DNA from: Flammeovirgaceae bacterium 311
GTDB taxonomy: Bacteria; Bacteroidota; Bacteroidia; Cytophagales; Cyclobacteriaceae
Reading direction: 5' to 3'
Assembly (NCBI GenBank): GCA_000597885.1
Contig: CP004371.1
Span: forward strand, 3,426,501 to 3,490,500
Length of the DNA stretch: 64,000 nt
Below, piece by piece: positions 1 to 8,654 of the stretch. Below the pieces are notes generated by a model. The model worked only from the letters and a program-made list of their open reading frames with translations, searched no databases and was not told where the DNA came from. Within the stretch, counting starts at the first letter, position 1. Every line of letters begins with the position of its first letter. The position numbers and the translations under genes are program-made.

Positions 1-126
1 CAAGCCAAGGCAGACTGGAAGGAGGGCAGGATACTGCTGCCACCTACAGATAACCTGGAGTTTGTTCCGCTTCCTGAAGATCACTCAAGGCCTGCCGGCA
101 GTCCGCCACCACAGGCACTTTCGTGA
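1..126 (+). CDS. C-terminal end of a pirin-like protein (partial)
   Basis: Frame 1 is open from the window edge to a TGA at 124-126 and encodes the last 41 residues of a protein. The segment runs AKADWKEGRILLPPTDNLEF and then FVPLPEDHSRPAG. An A-x-x-D/W-x-x-G-R helix followed by an EFxPLPE tail resembles the C-terminus of pirin family proteins (double-stranded beta-helix cupins with a metal site in the missing N-terminal part). Only this tail is present, so the assignment is tentative; the reading frame itself is convincing because codon use is protein-like and it converges on the next gene. Confidence 0.45.
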   Translation, partial: QAKADWKEGRILLPPTDNLEFVPLPEDHSRPAGSPPPQALS

Positions 127-203
127 ATATATAAAACCAGCTCTGGATTTACGGAAAGAAGATTACAGGCAGTTATTAAATACCGCAAACTGTTCCCCAG
201 GCG

Positions 204-1334
204 CTAAAAAGCCTCGCCAATAAAAATATAAAAACCTGGCCCTTCTTTTGTAAAAGCTACATCCAAACGGGTAAAGATGTCATTTTTGGGGAAAATCAGA
301 AAGCGCAGTCCGCCACCTCCCGACAAAACAAAATCACTGAGGGTTAAATTTTGCATCTGATCGAATACTGTTCCAGTGCTGGCAAATACTGCAGCTCCTA
401 ATCTTTTAGAGAATGCAAATGGCAGCAGGCGATACTCCAGCTGGGCAGCCAGCTGGTTTTTATCGCGGTACCTGCCTAAATAATAACCCCGGTTGATGCT
501 CTCTCCACCCAGCAGGGAGAGCTGGTTAAAGGGTACATCGCCGACATTGAACTGCCCCAGCACCTGGGCGGCCAGCACATCCCTCCTGTTCATGCGCTTG
601 TAGAAGCGGTTGTCGGAAACCAGGGCAGTCCAGCCAAAATCGCTGCCCCAGGCAGGACTGTACCGCAAAAGGGCCAGCTCTGAAAAAGCGCCTTCTCTTA
701 CATTCAGCACATTATGGCGCTTGTCGTAGATGAGCCCGACACCAAAAGCCAGGTTGGTAGAGCCACTGCTCCCAAGCGGCAGCTCGATAGGTTCGCTGGA
801 GGCAGGAATAAACTCAACAGAGGTGAGGGATTGAAAATCCAGCTCGAGCCCCAGGTAAAGGTTAGGATAAACCTGCCGCAGTACCCGCTCCCTGATTTGG
901 AGCAGCCGGTTATCTACCTGCGCAACGGGCTCGGGAGAGGAACCCGGCCCTATGCCATAGTAGAGCAAAGGAAAGCTTTGAAAGCGTAAACGGCCCGGAA
1001 AAATCCATGTATTGCGGTTGGAATACAAGGCATGGTCAAACCAGAGTCCCCACTGGTTTTCAAGCGTGAAAAAAGTAAAGCCGTTAATCTCGCTTAGGCG
1101 GTTGGTCGTATCCTGCCTGGCATAATATACATAGAGGCTGCTCAGGCCAAACTCCCAGCTGGTTTCCGGTGCATAGGCCAGGGTAGGGTAAATCAGGAAT
1201 TTAGCTTTTGCATGGGTGGTATCGTTAAACATTCTGTTCCAGGTTCGGGAAAGAAGGCCCTCCTCCTGCTGGGCGCTGGCAGAAAATGCCATAATGAAAA
1301 GAAAAAATGCAGTGGCGGTTAACCTGTGTTTCAT
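204..1334 (-). CDS. BamA/TamA-type outer membrane beta-barrel (surface antigen D15 domain), no POTRA
   Basis: A protein of about 376 residues with an N-terminal signal peptide ending near FSASAQ, followed by alternating-residue beta strands typical of an Omp85/D15 barrel. The motif GGESINRGYYLGRYRD matches the conserved RGY/F loop-6 signature of the family, and the chain ends in Phe, as outer membrane barrels usually do. No POTRA repeats precede the barrel, so this is a stand-alone D15-like protein rather than BamA itself. I chose the ATG at 1334 rather than an upstream one at 1403, because the upstream start lies within a candidate -7 promoter element (1401-1408) and would place 23 residues ahead of a good signal peptide. 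The substrate is unknown. Confidence 0.75.
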   Translation of the reverse strand: MKHRLTATAFFLFIMAFSASAQQEEGLLSRTWNRMFNDTTHAKAKFLIYPTLAYAPETSWEFGLSSLYVYYARQDTTNRLSEINGFTFFTLENQWGLWFDHALYSNRNTWIFPGRLRFQSFPLLYYGIGPGSSPEPVAQVDNRLLQIRERVLRQVYPNLYLGLELDFQSLTSVEFIPASSEPIELPLGSSGSTNLAFGVGLIYDKRHNVLNVREGAFSELALLRYSPAWGSDFGWTALVSDNRFYKRMNRRDVLAAQVLGQFNVGDVPFNQLSLLGGESINRGYYLGRYRDKNQLAAQLEYRLLPFAFSKRLGAAVFASTGTVFDQMQNLTLSDFVLSGGGGLRFLIFPKNDIFTRLDVAFTKEGPGFYIFIGEAF

Positions 1335-1400
1335 ATAGCGTTTAGGTATAAAAATATATAGGATTGAAGATATGAGTGCCCCAGCAACCAAACCTGTATG

Positions 1401-1408
1401 CAAACCTA
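1401..1408 (-). promoter_or_regulatory. Candidate Bacteroidota -7 element for the D15-like gene
   Basis: Read on the minus strand this is TAGGTTTG, an exact match to TAnnTTTG, about 67 bases upstream of the chosen start at 1334. No convincing -33 TTG sits at the usual 19-base spacing. Confidence 0.4.
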
Positions 1409-1423
1409 GATCAACTTAACGGC

Positions 1424-1455
1424 AATGCCCCTCTCCGGTTCTGGAAAGGGGCATT
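1424..1455. terminator. Intergenic hairpin downstream of the DUF4249 gene
   Basis: Arms AATGCCCCT (1424-1432) and AGGGGCATT (1447-1455) pair perfectly over 9 bases around a 14-base loop. It lies about 75 bases beyond the DUF4249 stop and ahead of the D15-like gene, so a terminator role is plausible. No strong T-run follows on either strand, so it may be factor-dependent or only a processing hairpin. Confidence 0.4.
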
Positions 1456-1529
1456 TAGTTAACCGAAAGCAGAAGAGTAGCCTCCGGAAGGAGCATCTTG
1501 CTGAGCAGGCCTTAGGGTGGGCACCCATT

Positions 1530-2333
1530 TTATTCTACCACAACAGTGTTTGATTGCACACTATGCGCGCTAAAATAACCCAGCGCACCGCCTGTTATAT
1601 TCGATACCGGGTTGGCAGGTGTGGCAGCATCCTGCTCAATGGTCTGATCTAAGCTGAAGAAATAATCATATACCGCCCGCTCTATGGTCTGCAGCTCAAC
1701 TGTCACTACATCGCCGGCCTTCAGCCTGTCTTCCTCATTGCCCCTGAAATAAGGCAAAGCTCTTTCCAGCTGACCGCCATCGTTTCTTTCGTCGGTGTTG
1801 ATGTAGATAGACGGGGCCCTTAGCCCGTTGATATATAAAATATGCCTGTAATAATTTTTGAGGCCGGGTGTGTCACTATAGCTGATATAGGGGATTTTAA
1901 CAGGATCGCGGAAGGTGGTAAACGTTTCTATGTACAAACTATCGAAGACTGCCGGCTCAGGCATGGCTGATACCGAGGTAAAAGTCTCGCCATCAATAGA
2001 AGCCCTCAAAGCATAAATTCTTCCCGGAACACCCTCCAGGGTACTGGTCTGGTAAATACCATCTCCTGCATAGGCCAGTATTTCGCTGTTCCCGGCATTA
2101 TCGCTAATGATTACTTCTGCAAAGTCTATTCCATCAAAAGTATTGCTCTCATCAAAATTTTTGGTTTGAGTAATCCGCACCTGGTGAGGCCCTGTACCAT
2201 CGGTAACAATTCCCTCAATTACATACCTGGGAGAAGCCGAGTTCAAGTCTACCTCAATTACCTTTTCGCATGCGGTAAGCAGCACGCCTACAACAGCGGT
2301 GATGCACAGTTGCTTTATATAATGCATTGGCAT
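1530..2333 (-). CDS. DUF4249 domain lipoprotein
   Basis: 267 residues beginning with a lipoprotein signal peptide whose lipobox LLTAC places the lipidated Cys near residue 22. The following EKVIEVDL...YVIEGIVTD segment is the characteristic start of DUF4249, a Bacteroidota family of beta-sandwich lipoproteins encoded next to TonB-dependent receptors. Here it starts 3 bases after the stop of the receptor gene and is clearly co-transcribed with it. It is presumed to be an outer membrane or periplasmic partner of that receptor; the ligand is unknown. Confidence 0.85.
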   Translation of the reverse strand: MPMHYIKQLCITAVVGVLLTACEKVIEVDLNSASPRYVIEGIVTDGTGPHQVRITQTKNFDESNTFDGIDFAEVIISDNAGNSEILAYAGDGIYQTSTLEGVPGRIYALRASIDGETFTSVSAMPEPAVFDSLYIETFTTFRDPVKIPYISYSDTPGLKNYYRHILYINGLRAPSIYINTDERNDGGQLERALPYFRGNEEDRLKAGDVVTVELQTIERAVYDYFFSLDQTIEQDAATPANPVSNITGGALGYFSAHSVQSNTVVVE

Positions 2334-2336
2334 ATT

Positions 2337-4670
2337 CTAAAATCTGAAGTTATAGGAAACAGAAGGCACCATTTTAAACAGGGCAACCTGGTAAGCCTCT
2401 GTCATGGAAGGGTTGTTTTCGTTTTCCCTGAAGTTAATGATAAAGGGATTTTCCCTGCCGTAGGCATTGTAAATGCTGAAAACCAGCTCGGAGGAGAATC
2501 GCTCTGTTTTTTTCAATTGCCAGGTAGCGCCCACATCCAGCCGATGGTAATCGGGCAGGCGGTATCCGTTGCGTTCGGTATAGTAAAACACAACCTGCTC
2601 GTCTACCCGGTATTTGCCGCTGGGAAAGGTAACGGCATTGCCGGTATTGTACACCCAGCTGGCCGATAAGCTCCACTTTGGGTTGAGCTCATAGATGCCT
2701 ACTATCGAAACATCATGGGTTCTGTCCTGGCGGGCGGGGTACCAGCTGTCATCGTTAATTCCATCAATCAGTCTTTCCGTTCTGGAAAGGGTATAGCCAA
2801 TCCAGCCGTTAAACTTGCCGTATTTCTTTTTCAGGAAAAATTCTACGCCATAGGCCCTTCCCTTTCCAAACAGCAGCTCTGTTTCTACCACATCGCTGTT
2901 GGTGATATCGGCACCATCCTTATAATCGATCTGGTTTTGCATGTGCTTGTAATAAGCCTCAGTACTGAACTCATACCTGTTTTCGGCAAAGTTGCGGAAA
3001 TAACCTGCCGATACCTGGTCGCCAATCTGGGGTTTGATTGTGTTGGAGCTTGGCACCCACTTGTCTGTGGGGTTGGAGGTGGTTGAGTTAGAAAGCAGGT
3101 GCATGTTTTGGGTAGTGCGCGCATAGGAGACTTTTACCGACGACTTTTCGTTAAGCTGCAGGGCAGCCGAAAGGCGAGGCTCCAGGTTTACATAGGTATT
3201 TACAAACTCACCTGAACGGTAGCTGGTGGTATCTACCACCTGGTGCTGCTCATTGAGGCCATAAAAGTCTCCGCCGCCCAGTACGCTGAAGGAAGAAAGC
3301 CTTGCCCCGTACACAATCTCCAGCTTGTCTGTGGCATTCCAGTTATTGGAAAAATAGAGTCCGTTCTCCCAGGAGTATCTTCGCTGCAGGGGAGGCAGGT
3401 TAAAGGGAGCGCTTCCCCTGTAAGAGATTTCGCCGGGCACCACGGTATGGTAGGTTGACTGCACCCCTATCTTTATTGTATTTTGCGGATTGGGGAAATA
3501 CTGAAACTCCTGCTTCAGGTTCCAGTCCGTGATTCTGGAGGTAATGCCTATCTCGTTATCGTTAAAGTTTATATCAATCCGGTAGCTGTAATCACTGAAA
3601 ATCAGGGAGGTGTTGGAAAACAGCCTGTCGTTCACCAGGTGATTCCAGCGCAGGGTGCCGGTGGCATTGCCCCAGTCTATGCCAAACAAATCCTGAAAGC
3701 CCAGCTTATCGCGTCCGAAATAGCCAGATACAAACAGCCGGTCTTTATCGGAAAAGGTATAGTTAGCTTTGGCATTTAGGTCGTAGAAGTAAAGCGAACT
3801 GCCCGAAATACCATCATCATTACTTAATTTCAGGAACACATCGGCATACGTTCTGCGGCCGCTAAGCAGGAACGATGATTTTCCTTTCTGAATAGGCCCT
3901 TCTACATTAAGCTTGGCCGAAATAATGCCAATGCCCCCGTTTACATGATATTCCTGGTTATTACCTTCGTTCATATTAATATCGAGCACAGAAGATAACC
4001 TGCCGCCATACTCAGAAGGCATGCCGCCTTTGTATATCGTTACATTTTTGATGGCATCTGAATTAAAGGTAGAGAAAAAGCCCAGCAGGTGGGAGGCATT
4101 GTACACCAAGGCATCGTCCAGCAGAATCAGGTTCTGGTCGGCACCGCCGCCGCGTACATAAAAGCCTGCGTTGCCTTCGCCTGCCGATTTGATACCGGGT
4201 ATCAGCTGCATGGTTTTAATTACATCCCGCTCCCCCATCAGTACAGGCACTTTATTGATCTCTGTCATATCCAGCTTCTGTACACCAGGCATCGGATTTT
4301 TTACATTATCGTCGGGGCGGGTAGCGGTTACCACCACCTCGCTTAGCTGCTGTGCATCATCCTCCAGGGCAACATCTATTTTGGTACCGGCCCTTAGCGC
4401 AAGCTGCTGGCTTTTTGTCTGGTAACCCAGGTAATTGTACAGAAGGGTATAGTCTCCTTCGGGAAGGGTAAGGGAATAATATCCGTATTCATTGGTAATG
4501 GTTCCGGTAGAGGGCATTTCCTGCACCCGTATGGTTACCCCTATCAGGGTTTCGCCGCTTTGTTTATCCTTTACTGTTCCGCTGATGGTATGTTTTGCCT
4601 GCTGCGCAGACAGCTGTATCGTGTTCAGCAGTAAGCATGACAGGAAGATAACAATAAGTTTTTGTTTCAT
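2337..4670 (-). CDS. TonB-dependent receptor with CarboxypepD_reg-like N-terminal domain
   Basis: About 777 residues. A signal peptide (cleavage near LSAQQ) is followed by a carboxypeptidase-regulatory-like beta domain (roughly residues 25-105), a plug domain (about 110-240, with FYVRGGGADQNLILLDD and GGRLSSVLDI) and a long beta-barrel ending in VSYNFRF with a C-terminal Phe. This is the architecture of Bacteroidota TonB-dependent transporters that pair with DUF4249 lipoproteins. It is not a SusC: no SusD gene adjoins it and it is shorter than the roughly 1000 residues usual for SusC. I chose ATG 4670 over 4688 because it gives a compact signal peptide (MKQKLIVIF). Ligand unknown. Confidence 0.9.
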   Translation of the reverse strand: MKQKLIVIFLSCLLLNTIQLSAQQAKHTISGTVKDKQSGETLIGVTIRVQEMPSTGTITNEYGYYSLTLPEGDYTLLYNYLGYQTKSQQLALRAGTKIDVALEDDAQQLSEVVVTATRPDDNVKNPMPGVQKLDMTEINKVPVLMGERDVIKTMQLIPGIKSAGEGNAGFYVRGGGADQNLILLDDALVYNASHLLGFFSTFNSDAIKNVTIYKGGMPSEYGGRLSSVLDINMNEGNNQEYHVNGGIGIISAKLNVEGPIQKGKSSFLLSGRRTYADVFLKLSNDDGISGSSLYFYDLNAKANYTFSDKDRLFVSGYFGRDKLGFQDLFGIDWGNATGTLRWNHLVNDRLFSNTSLIFSDYSYRIDINFNDNEIGITSRITDWNLKQEFQYFPNPQNTIKIGVQSTYHTVVPGEISYRGSAPFNLPPLQRRYSWENGLYFSNNWNATDKLEIVYGARLSSFSVLGGGDFYGLNEQHQVVDTTSYRSGEFVNTYVNLEPRLSAALQLNEKSSVKVSYARTTQNMHLLSNSTTSNPTDKWVPSSNTIKPQIGDQVSAGYFRNFAENRYEFSTEAYYKHMQNQIDYKDGADITNSDVVETELLFGKGRAYGVEFFLKKKYGKFNGWIGYTLSRTERLIDGINDDSWYPARQDRTHDVSIVGIYELNPKWSLSASWVYNTGNAVTFPSGKYRVDEQVVFYYTERNGYRLPDYHRLDVGATWQLKKTERFSSELVFSIYNAYGRENPFIINFRENENNPSMTEAYQVALFKMVPSVSYNFRF

Positions 4671-4704
4671 TTTTAAGTGTAGGTACATGCGGCTATGCCA
4701 CCTG

Positions 4705-4726
4705 GAGCCTTTTTAATTAAAGGCTC
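4705..4726. terminator. Hairpin between the mla operon and the TonB receptor gene
   Basis: Arms GAGCCTTT (4705-4712) and AAAGGCTC (4719-4726) pair perfectly around a 6-base loop. It lies about 55 bases past the mlaD-like stop and 35 bases ahead of the receptor start, so it may end the mla-like transcript. There is no U-tract. Confidence 0.35.
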
Positions 4727-4780
4727 TAAGGGCATGCCGGCGGTGCGTTTTACCGGAGATTTACTGTTACTGATTTACTC

Positions 4781-5773
4781 CTACTGTTGCTTTGCTTCTT
4801 CCCTGGCTTTTTTGCGGAAAAAGCCTCTGAATAAAAAGTTGTGTTGCAGCGCCTCCATATTATTATCCAGTTTCTCTGTGCTGGTTTCCAGGTTGCGCAT
4901 GGTGTTTTTTAGCTGTGAGCCAAATTGTTCGTCGTTCAGCAAAATACCAATGCCATTATCGGCACTATTCATCTTAGCGCTTGCTTCCGAAAGGTTCGTC
5001 GTCATTACCTCTGCCGCAGAAATAGTTTGCTGCAGCTGCTCTGCCGATGCCTTTAGCTGGCTGAATACTACCGTATCGGTAAGTAACTGGTTTGCCAGAC
5101 CGCCTGAGGTGTTAAGTTTAGTGGTGAACTGGTTAAGCGCACCGGAGGCCTGTACCGTGTTGGAAGATACCCGCTGCAGATCGTTAACCACAGCACGAAA
5201 GTTATCAGCCATCTGGGCATCCTTCAGCAGGGCACCAGCTGTACCTTCGCCCTGGCTGAGGCTGGTGGTCAGCTCTTTAAGGTTATGGGTAATGGTTACC
5301 AGGTTTTCATTGTTTTCCTGCAGGGTAGCCATCATATCGTCGGTACTAAGGCCGGTTTCGGTCGCAAGGCGGTCGCCATCTTCTATGGCAGGTGCTGCTG
5401 TTGTACCTCCTGAAATAGAGATGATCCTATTACCGATAAGGCCATCGGAGCTTAGTTTGACCCTGGCATCTTTGCGAATGTACTTTTGCACATCCTGCTC
5501 TATCAGCATCACCACTTCCAGCTGAGCATCACTACTTCCGGGATCTCCATTAAACCTGATCTCCCTTACATTGCCTACTTTGATGCCGGAAAACCAGACG
5601 TTATTGCCCTTTCGGAGCCCTTCAACATCATTAAATGCTGCCGTAACGCGCAGGGTTTTTTCAAACCTTTTTTGCTGCCCGCCTAAGGTAAAAATTCCGG
5701 CCACTAATATGGCAATGGAGATCAATACAAAAATCCCTACAAACACTGCCCGCTTATTTTCCGCTGTATTCAT
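4781..5773 (-). CDS. mlaD: MlaD-like MCE-domain protein
   Basis: 330 residues. An N-terminal transmembrane anchor (about residues 8-30, VGIFVLISIAILVAGIF) is followed by one MCE domain (about 38-115, with NNVWFSGIKVGNVREI) and a long helical, coiled-coil-like C-terminal half (about 150-320). This matches inner-membrane-anchored MCE proteins that bind lipid in the periplasm and work with an MlaF/MlaE ABC transporter, both encoded immediately upstream. The C-terminal helices are much longer than in Escherichia coli MlaD and could extend a lipid tunnel across the periplasm, as in other MCE proteins. Third gene of a three-gene operon. Confidence 0.85.
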   Translation of the reverse strand: MNTAENKRAVFVGIFVLISIAILVAGIFTLGGQQKRFEKTLRVTAAFNDVEGLRKGNNVWFSGIKVGNVREIRFNGDPGSSDAQLEVVMLIEQDVQKYIRKDARVKLSSDGLIGNRIISISGGTTAAPAIEDGDRLATETGLSTDDMMATLQENNENLVTITHNLKELTTSLSQGEGTAGALLKDAQMADNFRAVVNDLQRVSSNTVQASGALNQFTTKLNTSGGLANQLLTDTVVFSQLKASAEQLQQTISAAEVMTTNLSEASAKMNSADNGIGILLNDEQFGSQLKNTMRNLETSTEKLDNNMEALQHNFLFRGFFRKKAREEAKQQ

Positions 5774-5857
5774 CTTGCTTAATTTTATTTATGTTATGCC
5801 GGTGCTTATCTCTAAATACTGGCTCTGATGTTGTAATAGGAACTACAAATCTTTGGC

Positions 5858-6640
5858 TTAGTCAATAAAGTTGTAGTCGTGAAATAGCTTAACCCGCTCA
5901 TCTTCCGTATGGGCGAATATATCAGAAAACGTTCCATTATACCCAAACTGTCCGTCAAGCAGCATCATTATTCTATCGCCGGTTGTTTTAGCACATGTAA
6001 GGTCGTGCGTAATGATGATTGAGGAGGTATGAAATCTTGCCTGCACCTCATTGATCAGCTTATTAATTTCAATGCAGGTAATAGGATCCAGGCCTGCCGT
6101 AGGTTCGTCGTACAGCATTATTTCGGGCTTCAGAATCAGGGTTCTGGCTATGCCGATACGCTTGCGTTGTCCGCCCGAAAGCTCTGCCGGCATTTGATCA
6201 ATGGCCTGAGCAAGACCTACAGCTTCCAGGATCATCTCCACATTATCGTTTACTTCCTTTCTGCTTAAATGACTCATATGCCTTTTTAAAGGAAATTCCA
6301 GGTTTTCACGCACCGTCATGCTGTCGTAAAGGGCGCTGTTCTGGAATGAGAAGCCCAGCTTCAGGCGGATCCTGTCAAGCGCTTTTTCGGAAATTTGGGT
6401 AATTTCCTGGCCCAGTACATTCACTGAGCCTTCATCTGCCTTCAGCAGGCCGGCAATAATTTTGATCAGCACCGATTTTCCGGTACCGGAGCGGCCCAGC
6501 ACCACCAGGTTTTCTCCCTGTAGCAGGTCCATGTCTACGCCCTTTAGCACATCAAAATCATCGAACGATTTCTTCAACCCCCTGATGGAGATAACCCGCT
6601 GGTCCTGCTGAATATCTGGATATACTTTCTTCATGCCCAC
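5858..6640 (-). CDS. mlaF: MlaF-like ABC transporter ATP-binding protein
   Basis: 260 residues with a complete ABC ATPase: Walker A GRSGTGKS (about residues 51-58), signature LSGGQRKRIGIA, Walker B IMLYDEPTAGLDP and the switch His in IIITHD. The order MlaE, MlaF, MlaD and the ending on a short helical tail fit the phospholipid transport (Mla/Mkl) class of ABC ATPases. The start is 3 bases from the MlaE-like stop, so the two are translationally linked. It powers lipid transfer between the inner membrane and the MCE protein. Confidence 0.88.
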   Translation of the reverse strand: MGMKKVYPDIQQDQRVISIRGLKKSFDDFDVLKGVDMDLLQGENLVVLGRSGTGKSVLIKIIAGLLKADEGSVNVLGQEITQISEKALDRIRLKLGFSFQNSALYDSMTVRENLEFPLKRHMSHLSRKEVNDNVEMILEAVGLAQAIDQMPAELSGGQRKRIGIARTLILKPEIMLYDEPTAGLDPITCIEINKLINEVQARFHTSSIIITHDLTCAKTTGDRIMMLLDGQFGYNGTFSDIFAHTEDERVKLFHDYNFID

Positions 6641-6643
6641 TAC

Positions 6644-7477
6644 TTATTGTAAACGTATAGCATTGATAATTTGCATGGCCAGCAGCTCTTCTATGAAGAT
6701 CAGGAACATGGCAACCACCACAGAGGTATTAGCGGCTTTGCCCACGCCCTGGGTTCCGTTGGTGGAGGTGTAGCCTTTGTAGCAGCCTACAATGCCAATA
6801 GTAAAGCCAAAAATGAAAGCCTTGATGATAGATCCGAAAACATCCAGATAGGTAATGGCTTCAAAAACCTGCTCAAAAAAAGTAATGATGCTGGTTTCTT
6901 CCCGCTGGTTGATGTTAATGAACGCACCCAGCAGGCTTACAAAAGCAGTATAGATAGTAAGCGCAGGGATGGTAAGGGTGGTGGCCAGCACCCGGGTTAC
7001 AATTAAAAAGCGAAAAGGCTTGATGGCAGATACCTCCATGGCGTCTATCTGCTCAGAGACTTTCATGGAGCCTATTTCAGCACCTATTTTGGAGGCAATT
7101 CTGCCCGAGCCAATCAGGGCTGTTACCAGGGGAGCCAGCGCCCTGATAATGGCTACTGCCATAAGGGCAGGCAGCCAGGAGGAGGCGCCGAACTCTTCAA
7201 GCGAGGGGCGCGACTGATTTGTAAAAACAATTCCAATGATAAAACCTGTTACTGATATCAAGGGCAGGGAGCGTACCCCTAATTCATAACACTGGTTAAT
7301 AACCTCCTTAAACTCATAGGGAGGAAGGAAAACTTCCTTGAAGAAGCGAAGAACAAATAGATAAATGTCATTTAGGTTAAGAAAGAACTTATCTATTCTT
7401 TTCGAAAGAACATATGATCCGGATTTCATAAAATTAGTAGAAGTATTTACAGCTGGCTGAAGCCGCTCTTCCTGCAA
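6644..7477 (-). CDS. mlaE: MlaE-like ABC transporter permease
   Basis: 277 residues. The protein has the MlaE permease domain with several hydrophobic helices (for example LPLISVTGFIIGIVFT and VVVAMFLIFIEELLAM) and the conserved GSGRIASKIGAEIGSMKVSEQIDAM region that contacts the ATPase. The first about 50 residues form an amphipathic N-terminal segment before the permease core. It is the first gene of the mla-like operon, transcribed divergently from the GbsR/MarR regulator, with a good promoter and an operator-like dyad between them. Confidence 0.87.
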   Translation of the reverse strand: MQEERLQPAVNTSTNFMKSGSYVLSKRIDKFFLNLNDIYLFVLRFFKEVFLPPYEFKEVINQCYELGVRSLPLISVTGFIIGIVFTNQSRPSLEEFGASSWLPALMAVAIIRALAPLVTALIGSGRIASKIGAEIGSMKVSEQIDAMEVSAIKPFRFLIVTRVLATTLTIPALTIYTAFVSLLGAFININQREETSIITFFEQVFEAITYLDVFGSIIKAFIFGFTIGIVGCYKGYTSTNGTQGVGKAANTSVVVAMFLIFIEELLAMQIINAIRLQ

Positions 7478-7531
7478 TAGATTTGAAATGAAGGTAAGCT
7501 ATTCTTAACCATGATTTACTAAGCAAGATTA

Positions 7532-7561
7532 CAAAGATAGACACGAATATTTAGTTCACAA
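7532..7561 (-). promoter_or_regulatory. Promoter of the mla-like operon
   Basis: On the minus strand a -33 TTG (7559-7561) is separated by 19 bases from TATCTTTG (7532-7539), an exact match to the Bacteroidota consensus TTG-N19-TAnnTTTG. It reads toward the mlaE-like start at 7477. Confidence 0.65.
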
Positions 7562-7574
7562 AAAACTGAACTAA
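7551..7574. promoter_or_regulatory. Operator-like dyad over the mla promoter
   Basis: TTAGTTCA (7551-7558) and TGAACTAA (7567-7574) are perfect 8-base inverted repeats separated by 8 bases. The dyad covers the -33 element of the mla-like promoter, as expected for a repressor such as the adjacent GbsR/MarR protein. Confidence 0.55.
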
Positions 7575-7585
7575 CTAATAATTTT

Positions 7586-7600
7586 TAAACCAATGGTTTA
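7586..7600. promoter_or_regulatory. Palindrome at the regulator's own promoter
   Basis: TAAACCAATGGTTTA is a 15-base palindrome with 7-base arms around one central base. Its right edge overlaps a plus-strand -7 match TATCTTTG (7599-7606) that would transcribe the regulator from the ATG at 7631. It is a candidate autoregulatory site. Confidence 0.5.
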
Positions 7601-7630
7601 TCTTTGCGTAGATTGTACCATATAAACCAC

Positions 7631-8092
7631 ATGCATATAGATAAAAGACAAGCAGTACAAATAGAGAAAATAGGGGTAACGCTGGAGAAATCGCATATAC
7701 CCCCTCTGGCAGCACGCATCATGGCGCTTTTGCTGATTGCCGAACCACCTTACTGCTCTTTTGATGAAATAATGGAAAGCCTGCAGTCCAGCAAAAGCTC
7801 TGTAAGTTCTTCCCTTAATTTGTTGCTGCGCGAGGGCATTGTGGATTACATCACCTTTCCCGGCGACAGGAAGCGCTATTTTCAGGTAAACTCCAAAACA
7901 TGGCTGGAGATGATTAAAAAAAGAGTGGAACAGATTAAACCCTTCAGGGAAATATTAAGCGAAGTAACAAGCACAAGATCTTCTGCCAACCCGGAATTTA
8001 ACCAGATGCTGGGAGAGATGAATGCGTTTTATGCGGAAATAGAAGAAGCCATGAAGGCGGTGCTGGATCGCTGGGTAAACTCTGAAAAGTAA
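7631..8092 (+). CDS. GbsR/MarR-family transcriptional regulator
   Basis: 153 residues with a winged helix-turn-helix: MALLLIAEPPYCSFDEIMESL, then SKSSVSSSLNLLLREGIV as the recognition helix region, and a wing ITFPGDRKRYFQVN, followed by a C-terminal dimerising helix pair. This is the layout of the GbsR branch of the MarR superfamily. I chose ATG 7631 rather than TTG 7604 because the TTG lies inside the TATCTTTG promoter element. It is divergent from the mla-like operon and two dyads lie between the genes, so it probably controls both. Confidence 0.8.
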   Translation: MHIDKRQAVQIEKIGVTLEKSHIPPLAARIMALLLIAEPPYCSFDEIMESLQSSKSSVSSSLNLLLREGIVDYITFPGDRKRYFQVNSKTWLEMIKKRVEQIKPFREILSEVTSTRSSANPEFNQMLGEMNAFYAEIEEAMKAVLDRWVNSEK

Positions 8093-8654
8093 GCTGCGAT
8101 TTTTTTGCTTATCTACCTAAACAAGGCAATTTATGGGCTTACCCCCTATAAGGCCAAAGCAGATTACCTTAACTACTGGTCATAACCAGCTAAGGCCATC
8201 CATCTTTACCGGCCTGTAAGGGCAACAAAATTTTTTATTATAGACACCAGCACAGGGTTTCCACTAAAGATTCTTTGAATGTAACATTCCGGTATAAGCT
8301 GTGAAATACAAGCTATTATAAATTAAAAGTTTACGTAAAGTGCCGTTAGCGAAAATCCTGAACCAACACAGCCTTCTGCAATTTAAAATGCTGCAAAAAA
8401 ATTACAGAAATCTGTTGGCAGCTGGCTTATACAAAAACTGGAAGGAACAACTCGAGCTTTATTTCAGTAAAATACTTTTTCATCAGCACAAAATGTAGCG
8501 TGCATTGGAGGCCTGAGGTATTTCTGCTCCTCTTTTAAAACAAGATCTCATCCACCGGGTAAACTAAATAAGTTTTTTGCATATAGCAGCAACCCTCTGC
8601 CCTGCAGGGCTGCTTATTTTATTACAAAATTAAGAATATAATAGAGGCCGAAAA
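8093..8654. other. 562-base non-coding interval
   Basis: No credible reading frame. It contains a perfect 10-base palindrome TTTACGTAAA at 8330-8339 and, near its right end, a terminator-like hairpin (8585-8615). No promoter match with both -33 and -7 elements was found for the downstream MscS-type gene. Confidence 0.5.
8585..8615 (+). terminator. Terminator-like hairpin upstream of the MscS gene
   Basis: AGCAGC-aa-CCCT (8585-8594) can pair with AGGGCTGCT (about 8606-8614) with a two-base bulge, and TTATTTTATT follows. The loop also contains the palindrome GCCCTGCAGGGC (8599-8610). It lies about 500 bases after the regulator stop. Confidence 0.35.

Noticed and set aside
2337-4670. A SusC-type glycan transporter
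   Set aside because: No SusD gene is next to it; the DUF4249 partner and about 780-residue length fit another class of TonB-dependent receptor.
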